Positions 1 through 6,614 of a stretch of 6,800 nt of DNA are shown in pieces. Every line of letters begins with the position of its first letter. Positions within the stretch are counted from its first letter, which is position 1. Made by a program: the position numbers and the translations under genes. This stretch comes from Alphaproteobacteria bacterium (GTDB taxonomy: Bacteria; Pseudomonadota; Alphaproteobacteria; UBA2136; JALTLI01). Under the pieces are notes generated by a model. That model saw only the letters and a list, made by a program, of their open reading frames with translations, had not been told where the DNA came from and made no database searches. The stretch is taken from the NCBI GenBank assembly GCA_027005635.1, contig JALTLI010000054.1:1-6800 (forward strand). The letters are read 5' to 3'.

Positions 1-221
1 AAACAGAGATGCTAACACTTGTTGGTTATATGCCCAATTATGCTCAAATAAAAAATGGCGGGTATTGGTGTGAAGTAGATTATAACAATTCAATGTTCAC
101 TTTGCCAGTAGTAGTAACAGGTAACAATCTAACAATTCCAGCCATTGGTGAACGCCCTGAAGTAACAAATAATGTCGCAGAAATTCATTTTGTAGAGATG
201 ATGCAAGGGTTAGCTATTTAG
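1..221 (+). CDS. Unrecognised protein, C-terminal fragment (5' end outside window)
   Basis: The frame is open from the left edge (codons from position 3) to a TAG at 219-221, giving about 72 residues. A Met codon at 9 has no Shine-Dalgarno sequence in front of it, so I take it as internal and the gene as truncated by the window edge. The fragment is rich in beta-prone residues (runs such as LPVVVTGNNLTIPAIGE), has one Cys (NGGYWCEVDY) and ends in a short helix-like tail (EMMQGLAI). No motif allows a family assignment. It converges with ffh and the two stop codons lie inside an 8-bp overlap (214-221), so there is no room for an intergenic terminator. The lack of a competing long frame and the neat convergent ending support real coding, but the product is unknown. 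Confidence 0.55.
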   Translation, partial: TEMLTLVGYMPNYAQIKNGGYWCEVDYNNSMFTLPVVVTGNNLTIPAIGERPEVTNNVAEIHFVEMMQGLAI

Positions 222-1557
222 GCAACATACCAGCAAATGGGTTTTTAGAACCTTTTTTCATACCACTCATTTTTTTCATCATTTTACCCATTTGGAGATG
301 GGATTTTATAAGCTTATTAACCACATTAACTGTTACACCTGCACCACCCGCAATACGTTTTCTGCGTTTTGCATTTAAAATTGCTGGGTTTTTACGTTCT
401 AGCGGAGTCATGCTATCAATAACCGCAATTTGATGAACAATCGCTTTGTCATCTATTTTAGAGGGATCTATTTTATCCTTAAATTTACCCATACCCGGAA
501 TTAAGCCCATCATGGAACTTAAACCGCCCATTTTTTGCATCATTTTTAATTGTTTGCGTAAATCGTTTAGGTTCATGCCCTTGCCAGACATAAACTTTTC
601 TTCCATATCCGCCATATCTTCTTCACTGGCTGCTTCTTGTACTTTTTCAACCAGAGAAACAATATCCCCCATACCTAAAATACGATTAGCTACACTTTCT
701 GGGCGGAAAACTTCCAATGCTCCCATACCTTCACCCATACCAACAAATTTTATTGGCTTACCTGTAACTTCTCGCATAGAAAGAGCAGCACCACCACGTC
801 CATCACCATCCATACGAGTTAAGGAGATACTTGTTATACCAATTTTAGTATTAAATGTATCTGCAACTTTAACTGCAACTTGCCCTGTTAAACTATCAGC
901 TATTAACATTGTTTCAATTGGGTTTGCTAAGTTTTTAACAGCTGTTAATTCTGCCATTAAATCATCGTCAATTTCTGTACGACCAGCTGTATCTAAAAAT
1001 AGAACATCGTATCCTTCTTGTTTGGCTTGTTTTATTGCACGTTTGGTTATTTCTAGAGGTTTTTGCTTGGCTATTATTTCAACACTACCTACGCCTACTC
1101 TTTCGGCTAAGGTTTGTAATTGAGCTTGTGCTGCAGGGCGGTAGATATCTAGTGAAGCAAGTAAAACTTTTTTGTTTTGTTTATCCTTTAATAATTTTGC
1201 AAGCTTACCTGTAGTAGTTGTTTTACCGCTACCTTGTAAACCAACCATCATAATAATTGCTGGTGGTTGAGTTGCTAAATTTAGCTCTTCTCCTTCACCA
1301 AAAATATCAACTAGGGCATCATTAACAATTTTTATTATTTGTTGCCCCGGAGAAACTGCAGACAAAACTTTATCACCAACCGCTTTTTCTTTTACTATAA
1401 GCATAAAACGCTTAATAACTGGCAGAGCAACATCTGCTTCTAGTAGGGCAATGCGTATTTCTCGGCATGCATCTTCTACATCTAATTCGGTTAATAATCC
1501 GCGTGAAGTTAAGCGGTCAAAGGTCTTTTTTAGTCTTCCTGAAAGTTGATCAAACAT
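214..1557 (-). CDS. ffh: Signal recognition particle protein Ffh (SRP54 GTPase)
   Basis: This is the protein subunit of the bacterial SRP. It binds hydrophobic signal sequences on ribosomes, pairs with 4.5S RNA and docks on FtsY at the inner membrane. At 447 aa it is full length. The N domain is about 1-90 (ALLEADVALPV at 37-47). In the G domain the P-loop GLQGSGKT is at 106-113, DIYRPAA at 137-143, DTAGR at 189-193, the G4 motif TRMD at 247-250 with GDGRGGAALS after it, and GMGEG at 273-277. The Met-rich M domain runs from about 328 to the end and includes the RNA-binding segment SMTPLERKNP...RRKRIAGGAG (382-407). The usual GSG in that segment is GAG here. The ATG follows a weak purine stretch (AAAGAGA on the minus strand). 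It is divergent from the 1612-4050 cluster that ends in ftsY, its receptor. Residue patterns look alphaproteobacterial. Confidence 0.98.
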   Translation of the reverse strand: MFDQLSGRLKKTFDRLTSRGLLTELDVEDACREIRIALLEADVALPVIKRFMLIVKEKAVGDKVLSAVSPGQQIIKIVNDALVDIFGEGEELNLATQPPAIIMMVGLQGSGKTTTTGKLAKLLKDKQNKKVLLASLDIYRPAAQAQLQTLAERVGVGSVEIIAKQKPLEITKRAIKQAKQEGYDVLFLDTAGRTEIDDDLMAELTAVKNLANPIETMLIADSLTGQVAVKVADTFNTKIGITSISLTRMDGDGRGGAALSMREVTGKPIKFVGMGEGMGALEVFRPESVANRILGMGDIVSLVEKVQEAASEEDMADMEEKFMSGKGMNLNDLRKQLKMMQKMGGLSSMMGLIPGMGKFKDKIDPSKIDDKAIVHQIAVIDSMTPLERKNPAILNAKRRKRIAGGAGVTVNVVNKLIKSHLQMGKMMKKMSGMKKGSKNPFAGMLPK

Positions 1558-1611
1558 TTAAGTTCTCTTTTTCTATTTAATTTAATCTAAAATTACTATA
1601 AAGTATCGTTT
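1558..1611. promoter_or_regulatory. Divergent promoter region between ffh and the TPR/YidD-like gene
   Basis: This 54-bp, almost purely AT spacer is the only non-coding sequence between two divergent starts, so it must hold, or lie next to, promoters for both. A TATA-like block at 1594-1602 reads TACTAT/TATAAA on the plus strand and TATAGT on the minus strand, and could serve as a -10 element either way. I see no good -35 box. On the plus side the -10 candidate ends 9 nt before the ATG at 1612, and no Shine-Dalgarno sequence lies between them. The block is visible; its role is inferred from position. Confidence 0.4.
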
Positions 1612-2745
1612 ATGTACAGATTTATAGTTATATTATTTACAGTTTTGATTTTAGCAGTACCAAGTTATGCTTTGCCTGCTTTAAAGGGTGTTGGCAGTAT
1701 TTCCACCGCAACAGAAGAAGTTATTGATAACACATTTGCCAACAAGCTAGAACACGATGGCTACCTAGAAAATGCCCTACTAGAATGGCAAAGAATATAT
1801 TACAGCAATACAACTAGCGGGCAAAAAGAACACGCCTTATTTAAAGTAGCAATATTAAATTGCAACCTTAAACGCTACGAATTATGTTTAAAAACATTTA
1901 AAAATTTAGGTGAGAAATATCCAGACAGTAAATATATACCAGAAGCTTTATATAACATGAGCATAGCTGCCGATAAAATATATAAAGGAGACGGCAAAGT
2001 ATTTAGAGAAAGGTTACTAAGTTCTTACCCTAAAAACAAATTAACTGAAAAAGCTCTATATTTAGTTGCATGGCAAAATGCACAAAATGGTAAAATAACT
2101 CCTGCCCATGGTTTTGAATCCATTAAAAAACTAAATGAAAAAACTCAACAATTTAACGCTATTCATGCAGATATTCCACGTACTGCTGGTTCTTTGGCTG
2201 TTATCCCTGGTGGTGGTCACTTTTATTTAGCTGATTGGCAAACAGGCTTAATGGCATTTCTTCATATAATGTTATTTGGCTGGGCTGTATTTTATGCCAT
2301 AAAACACAAACATTGGCCTTATGTAATAATTTTTGGTTTAGTACTTGGTATTTTATATGTTGGGAGCATTTTTAGTGCTTACTCACTAGCTAAAAGAGAA
2401 ATTCAAGAACTTCGTCTAATCCAAATGCAACAATGGAATAAAACAAAAATATCTGCCAATCTTTACCCTACATCTTCACCATTACAAGGGTTATTTTGGT
2501 ACCAAAGAAATGTAGTTGGTAAGTTTGATGGAGAACGAGGTAACGGCTATCCTGTAAATAGTTTATACGCAAAACAAGCAATGGAAAAATTTGGTAGTGG
2601 TTACGGTTTACTTATGACTGTTGATAGGTTGCTCCGTGATTGGAGAGAAATAACTAACCCATTAGCTAGAGTTTTTACTGATGGGCGTTCTCGTTATGTA
2701 GATACCTTAGCACGCAACACTTTTTGGATTAATAATGATGAATAA
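1612..2745 (+). CDS. TPR / two-helix membrane / degenerate YidD-like fusion protein
   Basis: This 377-aa envelope protein has three recognisable parts. Residues 1-20 form a signal peptide or anchor (hydrophobic core, SYA then LPAL). Residues about 45-160 are paired helices of TPR type, with EHALFKVAILNCNLKRYELCLKTF near 73-96 and YPDSKYIPEALYNMS near 103-117. Residues 189-260 hold PRTAGSLAVIPGGGHFYLAD followed by two membrane helices (about 212-230 and 236-258), like the PGxGxxY two-helix modules often found with TPR proteins. Residues about 293-373 resemble YidD, the membrane-insertion efficiency factor: GERGNGYPVNSLYAKQA matches the family's CRxYPSCSxYAxxA, and GLLMTVDRLLR matches its GxxLTxxRLLRC. 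All three usual cysteines are replaced (G310, N316, D343). No Shine-Dalgarno sequence precedes the ATG, but the signal peptide fixes this start. The gene overlaps the downstream pseudopilin gene. Domain calls are by eye; the function is unknown. Confidence 0.85.
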   Translation: MYRFIVILFTVLILAVPSYALPALKGVGSISTATEEVIDNTFANKLEHDGYLENALLEWQRIYYSNTTSGQKEHALFKVAILNCNLKRYELCLKTFKNLGEKYPDSKYIPEALYNMSIAADKIYKGDGKVFRERLLSSYPKNKLTEKALYLVAWQNAQNGKITPAHGFESIKKLNEKTQQFNAIHADIPRTAGSLAVIPGGGHFYLADWQTGLMAFLHIMLFGWAVFYAIKHKHWPYVIIFGLVLGILYVGSIFSAYSLAKREIQELRLIQMQQWNKTKISANLYPTSSPLQGLFWYQRNVVGKFDGERGNGYPVNSLYAKQAMEKFGSGYGLLMTVDRLLRDWREITNPLARVFTDGRSRYVDTLARNTFWINNDE

Positions 2746-3109
2746 TCAAAATAAAGGCTTCACCTTACTAGAAGTTATAATTGCAATTTCCATAAGTTCA
2801 GTTGCCCTAATAGGCATAGCAGGGATAATTGGTGAAAGCCACAATCGTACTAGCCACCTAGAAAAGAAAATTGCCGCAGATTTAGCTGCTCAAAATTTAA
2901 TGGATAGACACCGTTATACATTCAGAAATAGAAATTTTCCTATACAAAATGAAAGTTCAACCGTTAAAATGGCAGGTATAGAATTTCCTTATACTCAAAC
3001 TATTACCCCAGCTGCCTTGCCTAGTTTAAAAAAGGTTGCTATTACTATTTATGATACAGATAACGAAAGTGTATTACGTAAATTAACAATGTTTGCAGGA
3101 GTTCAATAA
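2735..3109 (+). CDS. gspI: GspI-like type II secretion minor pseudopilin
   Basis: The predicted 124-aa pre-pseudopilin has a short charged leader (MMNNQNKG), prepilin peptidase cleavage after Gly8, then FTLLEVIIAISISSVALIGIAGIIG as the N-terminal membrane helix. Glu13 becomes the conserved Glu5 of the mature protein. The region after the helix (KKIAADLAAQNLMDRHR) matches the GspI pattern in which a helix ends in AxNxL near residue 50, and the C-terminus (SLKKVAITIYDTD...LRKLTMF) matches the GspI beta strands. GspI normally sits at the tip of the periplasmic pseudopilus with GspJ and GspK. The ATG at 2735, or the one at 2738, lies inside the stop region of the upstream gene, an 11- or 8-bp overlap that suggests translational coupling. 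No other secretion gene is in the window, so it is an orphan here. The class is clear; GspI rather than GspH or GspJ is a judgement from length and motifs. Confidence 0.82.
   Translation: MMNNQNKGFTLLEVIIAISISSVALIGIAGIIGESHNRTSHLEKKIAADLAAQNLMDRHRYTFRNRNFPIQNESSTVKMAGIEFPYTQTITPAALPSLKKVAITIYDTDNESVLRKLTMFAGVQ
3097..3101 (+). promoter_or_regulatory. Shine-Dalgarno candidate for ftsY
   Basis: AGGAG lies inside the last codons of the pseudopilin gene, 13 nt before the GTG at 3115. The spacing is longer than usual, but it is the only purine-rich site near the start. It supports GTG as initiator, since the next in-frame Met (residue 53) would remove most of the N domain. Confidence 0.5.
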
Positions 3110-3114
3110 CTATA

Positions 3115-4050
3115 GTGATTTTTAAAAAAATATTTTCAAAAATAAAAGAAGTTAAACAAGGTTTAAGCAAAACAACCGAAGAGATAACTGGTGGTATTAA
3201 AAGTATTTTCACTAGCGGTAAAATTGATAACGAAACTTGTCAGCAACTAGAAGAACTATTAATTCAAGCAGATATGGGCGTAGAAACGGCTTTAAAACTA
3301 AGTGAAAAATTACGTTCTCATAAATTTGAAAAAGATATTTCAGAAATTGAAATTCGTAAATGGCTGGCAAATGAAATTACAGAAATTTTAAAACAATGTG
3401 AAAAACCACTAAATTTAACAAATAAAAAACCAGCAGTACTTATGATGGTTGGAGTTAATGGATCGGGTAAAACCACTACAATTGGTAAACTTTCAGCCAA
3501 ATACAAAGCTAATGGTAAAAAAGTTATGCTTGCAGCCGGAGACACATTTAGAGCAGGAGCAGTAGATCAATTAAGCGTATGGGCAGAACGCTCAAAAGCT
3601 GAAATAGTAAAACCTCATAAAGAAGGAGCAGACCCAGCAGGAGTAATTTTTAATGCCTATGAAAAAGCTAATGATAATAGCTCAGATATTCTAATTTGTG
3701 ATACCGCAGGAAGATTGCAAAACAGAAAAGATTTAATGGAGCAACTTTCCAAAATAGTACGTGTTATAAAAAAACATGATGAAGCAGCGCCTCATAGCAC
3801 AGTTTTAGTTTTAGATGCAACAGTTGGGCAAAATGCAATGTCTCAGGTAGAAACATTTTTAGAGGTTGCCAAAGTTACAGGTTTAATAATTACAAAGTTA
3901 GATAGCAGTGCTAAAGGTGGTGTAGTTGTAGCGCTCGCTGAAAAATTCAAGCTACCAATTCACCATATTGGAATTGGTGAAAAAATCGAAGATTTACAAG
4001 AATTTAACGCGCAATCCTATGCAAATGCTTTGCTTGATATTACAACTTAG
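3115..4050 (+). CDS. ftsY: Signal recognition particle receptor FtsY
   Basis: This is the SRP receptor GTPase. It sits on the inner membrane and forms a GTP-dependent heterodimer with Ffh, handing ribosomes to SecYEG or YidC. The protein is 311 aa and starts at GTG; the N-terminus IFKKIFSKIKEVKQGLSKT is the usual FtsY amphipathic lipid-binding start. The N domain is about 20-100. In the G domain GVNGSGKTTT starts at 113, GDTFRAGAVDQL at 142-153, DTAGRLQNRKDLM at 196-208, TKLDSSAKGG at 260-269 and GIGEKIEDLQEF at 286-297. It lacks the long acidic A domain of E. coli FtsY, as is common in alphaproteobacteria. It is the last gene of a tight plus-strand cluster, 5 nt after the pseudopilin stop, and converges with aconitase across 24 nt. 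It is divergently linked to ffh, its partner. Confidence 0.98.
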   Translation: MIFKKIFSKIKEVKQGLSKTTEEITGGIKSIFTSGKIDNETCQQLEELLIQADMGVETALKLSEKLRSHKFEKDISEIEIRKWLANEITEILKQCEKPLNLTNKKPAVLMMVGVNGSGKTTTIGKLSAKYKANGKKVMLAAGDTFRAGAVDQLSVWAERSKAEIVKPHKEGADPAGVIFNAYEKANDNSSDILICDTAGRLQNRKDLMEQLSKIVRVIKKHDEAAPHSTVLVLDATVGQNAMSQVETFLEVAKVTGLIITKLDSSAKGGVVVALAEKFKLPIHHIGIGEKIEDLQEFNAQSYANALLDITT

Positions 4051-4074
4051 AAATATACTAATTTGCTAGTTAAT

Positions 4075-6345
4075 TTAACCTTTAGCCCGCAAAGTATTTA
4101 AAGCAGAACCATTTTTAAACCATTCAATTTGATCTGCATTTAAAGAGTGCTTAAGTTCTATATCAACACTAGAACCATCTTTATGCTTAATAGTAGCCGA
4201 TACATTTTTATTTGGTGCAAGATTTTTTAAATCATGCAAACTAATAGTATCACTAGCTTCAATTAAATCATAATCTGCTGGGTTAGCAAATGTTAACGGC
4301 AGTACACCTTGTTTTTTAAGGTTAGTTTCATGAATACGTGCAAAACTACGGGTAATAACTGCATGCGCCCCCATATGACGTGGACACATAGCCGCATGTT
4401 CCCGTGAAGAACCTTCACCATAGTTAGCATCACCAATAGCAACCCACATTTTACCTGCATCACGGTAATTAATTGCCATTTCATTAAACGGCTGACGTTC
4501 ACCTGTTAGTTGGTTTATGCCATGCCCTGCTTCACCAGTAAAAGCATTAATTGCTCCACTAAACATATTATTAGAAATATTTGTTAAATGACCACGATAT
4601 TTTAACCATGGCCCAGCTGGTGAAATATGATCTGTTGTGCATTTGCCTTTAGCTTTAAGTAGCACTAACATATCATCTTTATCTTCGCCGTCCCATTTAC
4701 TAAATGGAGTTAATAATTCTAGTCTATCAGAAGTTGGTGAAACCTTAACTTCTAAACCTTCACCACTAGCAGGGGCAGCTATAAAGCCTTTTTCATCTTG
4801 AATAAATCCAGCCGTAGGAACAGCATTAACATTTTGTGGTACTGTTAAAATAAATGTTCCATTTTCTCCTTCAACAGGTGTAGTAAACGGGTCTATATCT
4901 AGGCGTCCATGTAAAGCATAGGCAAATACAGTTTCTGGGCTTCCAATAAATGAGCAAGTTTCAGGGTTACCGTCATTTCTTTTAGGGAAATTACGGTTGT
5001 ATGAACTTATAATTGAGTTTTTATCACCGGATTTAATATCATCACGTTGCCACTGACCAATACAAGGCCCGCAAGCATTGGTTAAAACAATAGCGCCAAC
5101 TGCTTCTAGTTTGGCAAGTAAGCCATCTCGTTCAATTGTTGCTTTAACTTGTTCAGAGCCTGGAGTAATTAATAGAGGTATTTTAAGTTTTGCACCGTGC
5201 GCAATAACTTCATCACACATTGCAGCAACTCTACCAATATCTTCGTATGATGAATTTGTACAACTACCAATTAATGCACTACTTAATTCAACTGGCCAAC
5301 CGCCATCGGTCATGTGCTTATTCATGTTGGCAACGCTTGATGCTCTATCTGGAGAATGAGGCCCCACAACATGTGGTTTCAGTTCATCAAGGTTAATATC
5401 TATAACCATTTCATAGTATTTTTCTGGGTTAGCTAAAACTTCATCATCAGCTTTTAATAAATTAGTATGTTTTTTACAAATTTCTGCAACATCTGCTCTT
5501 TCAGTAACGCCCATGTATTCAACCATGCTTTCATCAAATGGGAATGTTGAAGTTGTTGCACCAAGTTCAGCACCCATATTACAAATAGTTGCTTTACCAG
5601 TACATGAAATTGAAGATGCACCTTCACCAAAATATTCAATAACACGGTTTGTACCACCAGCACATGTCAGTTTTTCTAGTAGTTTTATAATTACATCTTT
5701 AGGGGCAGTCCAGCCATTAAGTTTACCAGTTAAACGCACACCAACTACTTTCGGGTGTAATACTTCCCATGGCATATCTACCATAACATCAACCGCATCA
5801 GCACCACCAACACCGCTAGCAAAAGCACCTAGACCACCTGCATTTGGGGTGTGAGAATCAGTTCCTAGCATCATAAGCCCTGGGAATGCGTATTGTTCAA
5901 GAACTACTTGGTGAATAATTCCGCTCCCAGGTTTCCAAAAACCAAAACCGTATTTTTGAGCAGCACTTTTTAAAAAGTCATAAACTTCTTTATTTTCATC
6001 ATTTGCAATAGCTAAATCTTCTTTTGCACCGCTATGCGCTCTAATTAAATGATCACAATGAACACTAACAGGTACAGCAGGCTCAGATTTATTTGCCAAC
6101 ATAAACTGTAAAATTGCCATTTGAGCTGTGGCATCTTGGAAGGCAATTCTATCTGGTAAAACATCAATATAGCTTGTACCTGTATTAAGTTCAGCATCAG
6201 CAGGGTTGGCCAAATGACCATAAATCATTTTTTCAGTATAATTTAACGGCCTACCTAAACGTGCGCGAATAATATCTAAGCGCTCCTCCATTTTTTTATA
6301 AACATTTTCAACAAACTCTGGGGTACTTTTTACTATTCTGGTCAT
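4075..6345 (-). CDS. acn: Aconitate hydratase, mitochondrial-type
   Basis: This cytoplasmic TCA-cycle enzyme interconverts citrate and isocitrate through cis-aconitate, using a [4Fe-4S] cluster. At 756 aa it has the length of the mitochondrial aconitase family, shorter than the roughly 900-aa AcnA/IRP type. The cluster ligands are C362 (IGSCTNSSYED), C425 and C428 (NACGPCIG). Active-site motifs are HCDHL (D98, H99), SGIIHQ (H145), GTDSHTPNAGG (D163, H165), E260, RNFPKR (R451, R456), R584 and GEGSSREH with catalytic Ser646. Compared with pig aconitase as I remember its numbering, offsets are constant (-2 before about residue 262, +4 later), so nothing essential is missing. No targeting presequence is present. 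The ATG has GGAG 11 nt upstream (plus-strand 6357-6360). The swivel domain near the C-terminus (about 560-756) is intact. Confidence 0.98.
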   Translation of the reverse strand: MTRIVKSTPEFVENVYKKMEERLDIIRARLGRPLNYTEKMIYGHLANPADAELNTGTSYIDVLPDRIAFQDATAQMAILQFMLANKSEPAVPVSVHCDHLIRAHSGAKEDLAIANDENKEVYDFLKSAAQKYGFGFWKPGSGIIHQVVLEQYAFPGLMMLGTDSHTPNAGGLGAFASGVGGADAVDVMVDMPWEVLHPKVVGVRLTGKLNGWTAPKDVIIKLLEKLTCAGGTNRVIEYFGEGASSISCTGKATICNMGAELGATTSTFPFDESMVEYMGVTERADVAEICKKHTNLLKADDEVLANPEKYYEMVIDINLDELKPHVVGPHSPDRASSVANMNKHMTDGGWPVELSSALIGSCTNSSYEDIGRVAAMCDEVIAHGAKLKIPLLITPGSEQVKATIERDGLLAKLEAVGAIVLTNACGPCIGQWQRDDIKSGDKNSIISSYNRNFPKRNDGNPETCSFIGSPETVFAYALHGRLDIDPFTTPVEGENGTFILTVPQNVNAVPTAGFIQDEKGFIAAPASGEGLEVKVSPTSDRLELLTPFSKWDGEDKDDMLVLLKAKGKCTTDHISPAGPWLKYRGHLTNISNNMFSGAINAFTGEAGHGINQLTGERQPFNEMAINYRDAGKMWVAIGDANYGEGSSREHAAMCPRHMGAHAVITRSFARIHETNLKKQGVLPLTFANPADYDLIEASDTISLHDLKNLAPNKNVSATIKHKDGSSVDIELKHSLNADQIEWFKNGSALNTLRAKG

Positions 6346-6446
6346 GAGATATTTAACTCCAATTATTCTTTTTATTTTTAACTACCTATATATGGTTTTG
6401 CCCATTAGGATTTTTTTATTTTTTAATGACATATTTAAAGTTTAAC
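6346..6446 (-). promoter_or_regulatory. Aconitase leader and probable promoter
   Basis: About 100 nt without coding lies between the hairpin terminator and the aconitase start. It contains the GGAG ribosome site at 6357-6360 and an AT-only centre with an imperfect dyad at 6384-6396 (ACC, TATATAT, GGT). The dyad could supply a -10 box (TATATA), giving a leader of about 30 nt, or could be an operator. I see no convincing -35 box. A promoter is expected because the terminator just upstream should insulate this gene. Confidence 0.35.
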
Positions 6447-6473
6447 AAAAAAAACTCCCAGTTGGGAGTTTTT
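6447..6473 (-). terminator. Bidirectional Rho-independent terminator
   Basis: ACTCCC (6454-6459), a 4-nt AGTT loop, then GGGAGT (6464-6469) form a perfect 6-bp GC-rich stem. It is flanked by an A tract (6447-6453) and a T tract (6469-6473) that extend the pairing and provide a U run on either strand. On the minus strand it begins 2 nt after the stop of the candidate small ORF, so it most likely ends that transcript and separates it from aconitase. Confidence 0.85.
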
Positions 6474-6475
6474 AT

Positions 6476-6574
6476 TTAATTAGAATGTTTATCCTCTGGT
6501 TCAGGTTCATCTTTTTTATCCCCGCCCCACATTTTAGAAAACCAACTAGATTTTTTAACTTTTTTGCTTGTCAC
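6476..6574 (-). CDS. Candidate small protein, 32 aa, unknown function
   Basis: This short minus-strand frame starts at GTG (6572-6574) and ends with TAA (6476-6478). The product has a basic N-terminus (TSKKVKKS), a Trp-containing amphipathic stretch (SWFSKMWGG), and a charged tail of alternating Asp/Glu, Pro and Lys (DKKDEPEPEDKHSN). No transmembrane helix is present; the basic-aromatic part could touch a membrane. It is followed at once by a strong terminator and lies 40 nt after the stop of the upstream gene on the same strand, so the two may share a transcript. Against it: no Shine-Dalgarno sequence before the GTG and small size. An in-frame ATG at 6530-6532 would leave only 18 residues. 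No family recognised. Confidence 0.45.
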   Translation of the reverse strand: MTSKKVKKSSWFSKMWGGDKKDEPEPEDKHSN

Positions 6575-6614
6575 TATTGGGCAAATATTAAGTTAAATCG
6601 CTATATTAGATAGG

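Noticed and set aside
446..1123. Long 225-codon open frame on the plus strand opposite ffh
   Set aside because: It lies wholly within ffh on the other strand, and its Ser/Pro/Ile-rich product mirrors the codons of a conserved protein; no domain is seen.
1558..1611. SRP RNA (ffs) gene near ffh
   Set aside because: The spacer is too short and AT-only; no GGAA-loop hairpin with the conserved internal loops was found here or in 6346-6614.
1612..2745. Pseudogene status of the fusion gene because the YidD cysteines are missing
   Set aside because: The frame is intact, with a signal peptide and clean membrane helices, and its end overlaps a functional-looking downstream gene.
3318..3545. Minus-strand 75-codon frame inside ftsY
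   Set aside because: It is antisense to the conserved N domain and P-loop of FtsY, with no start signal.
4051..4074. Possible terminator between ftsY and aconitase
   Set aside because: Only a 4-bp ACTA/TAGT pairing is visible, with no GC stem and no U run; too weak to call.
5078..5854. Several open frames opposite or within the aconitase gene (also 4293-4502 and 5454-5663)
   Set aside because: All are shadows of a complete, motif-rich aconitase.
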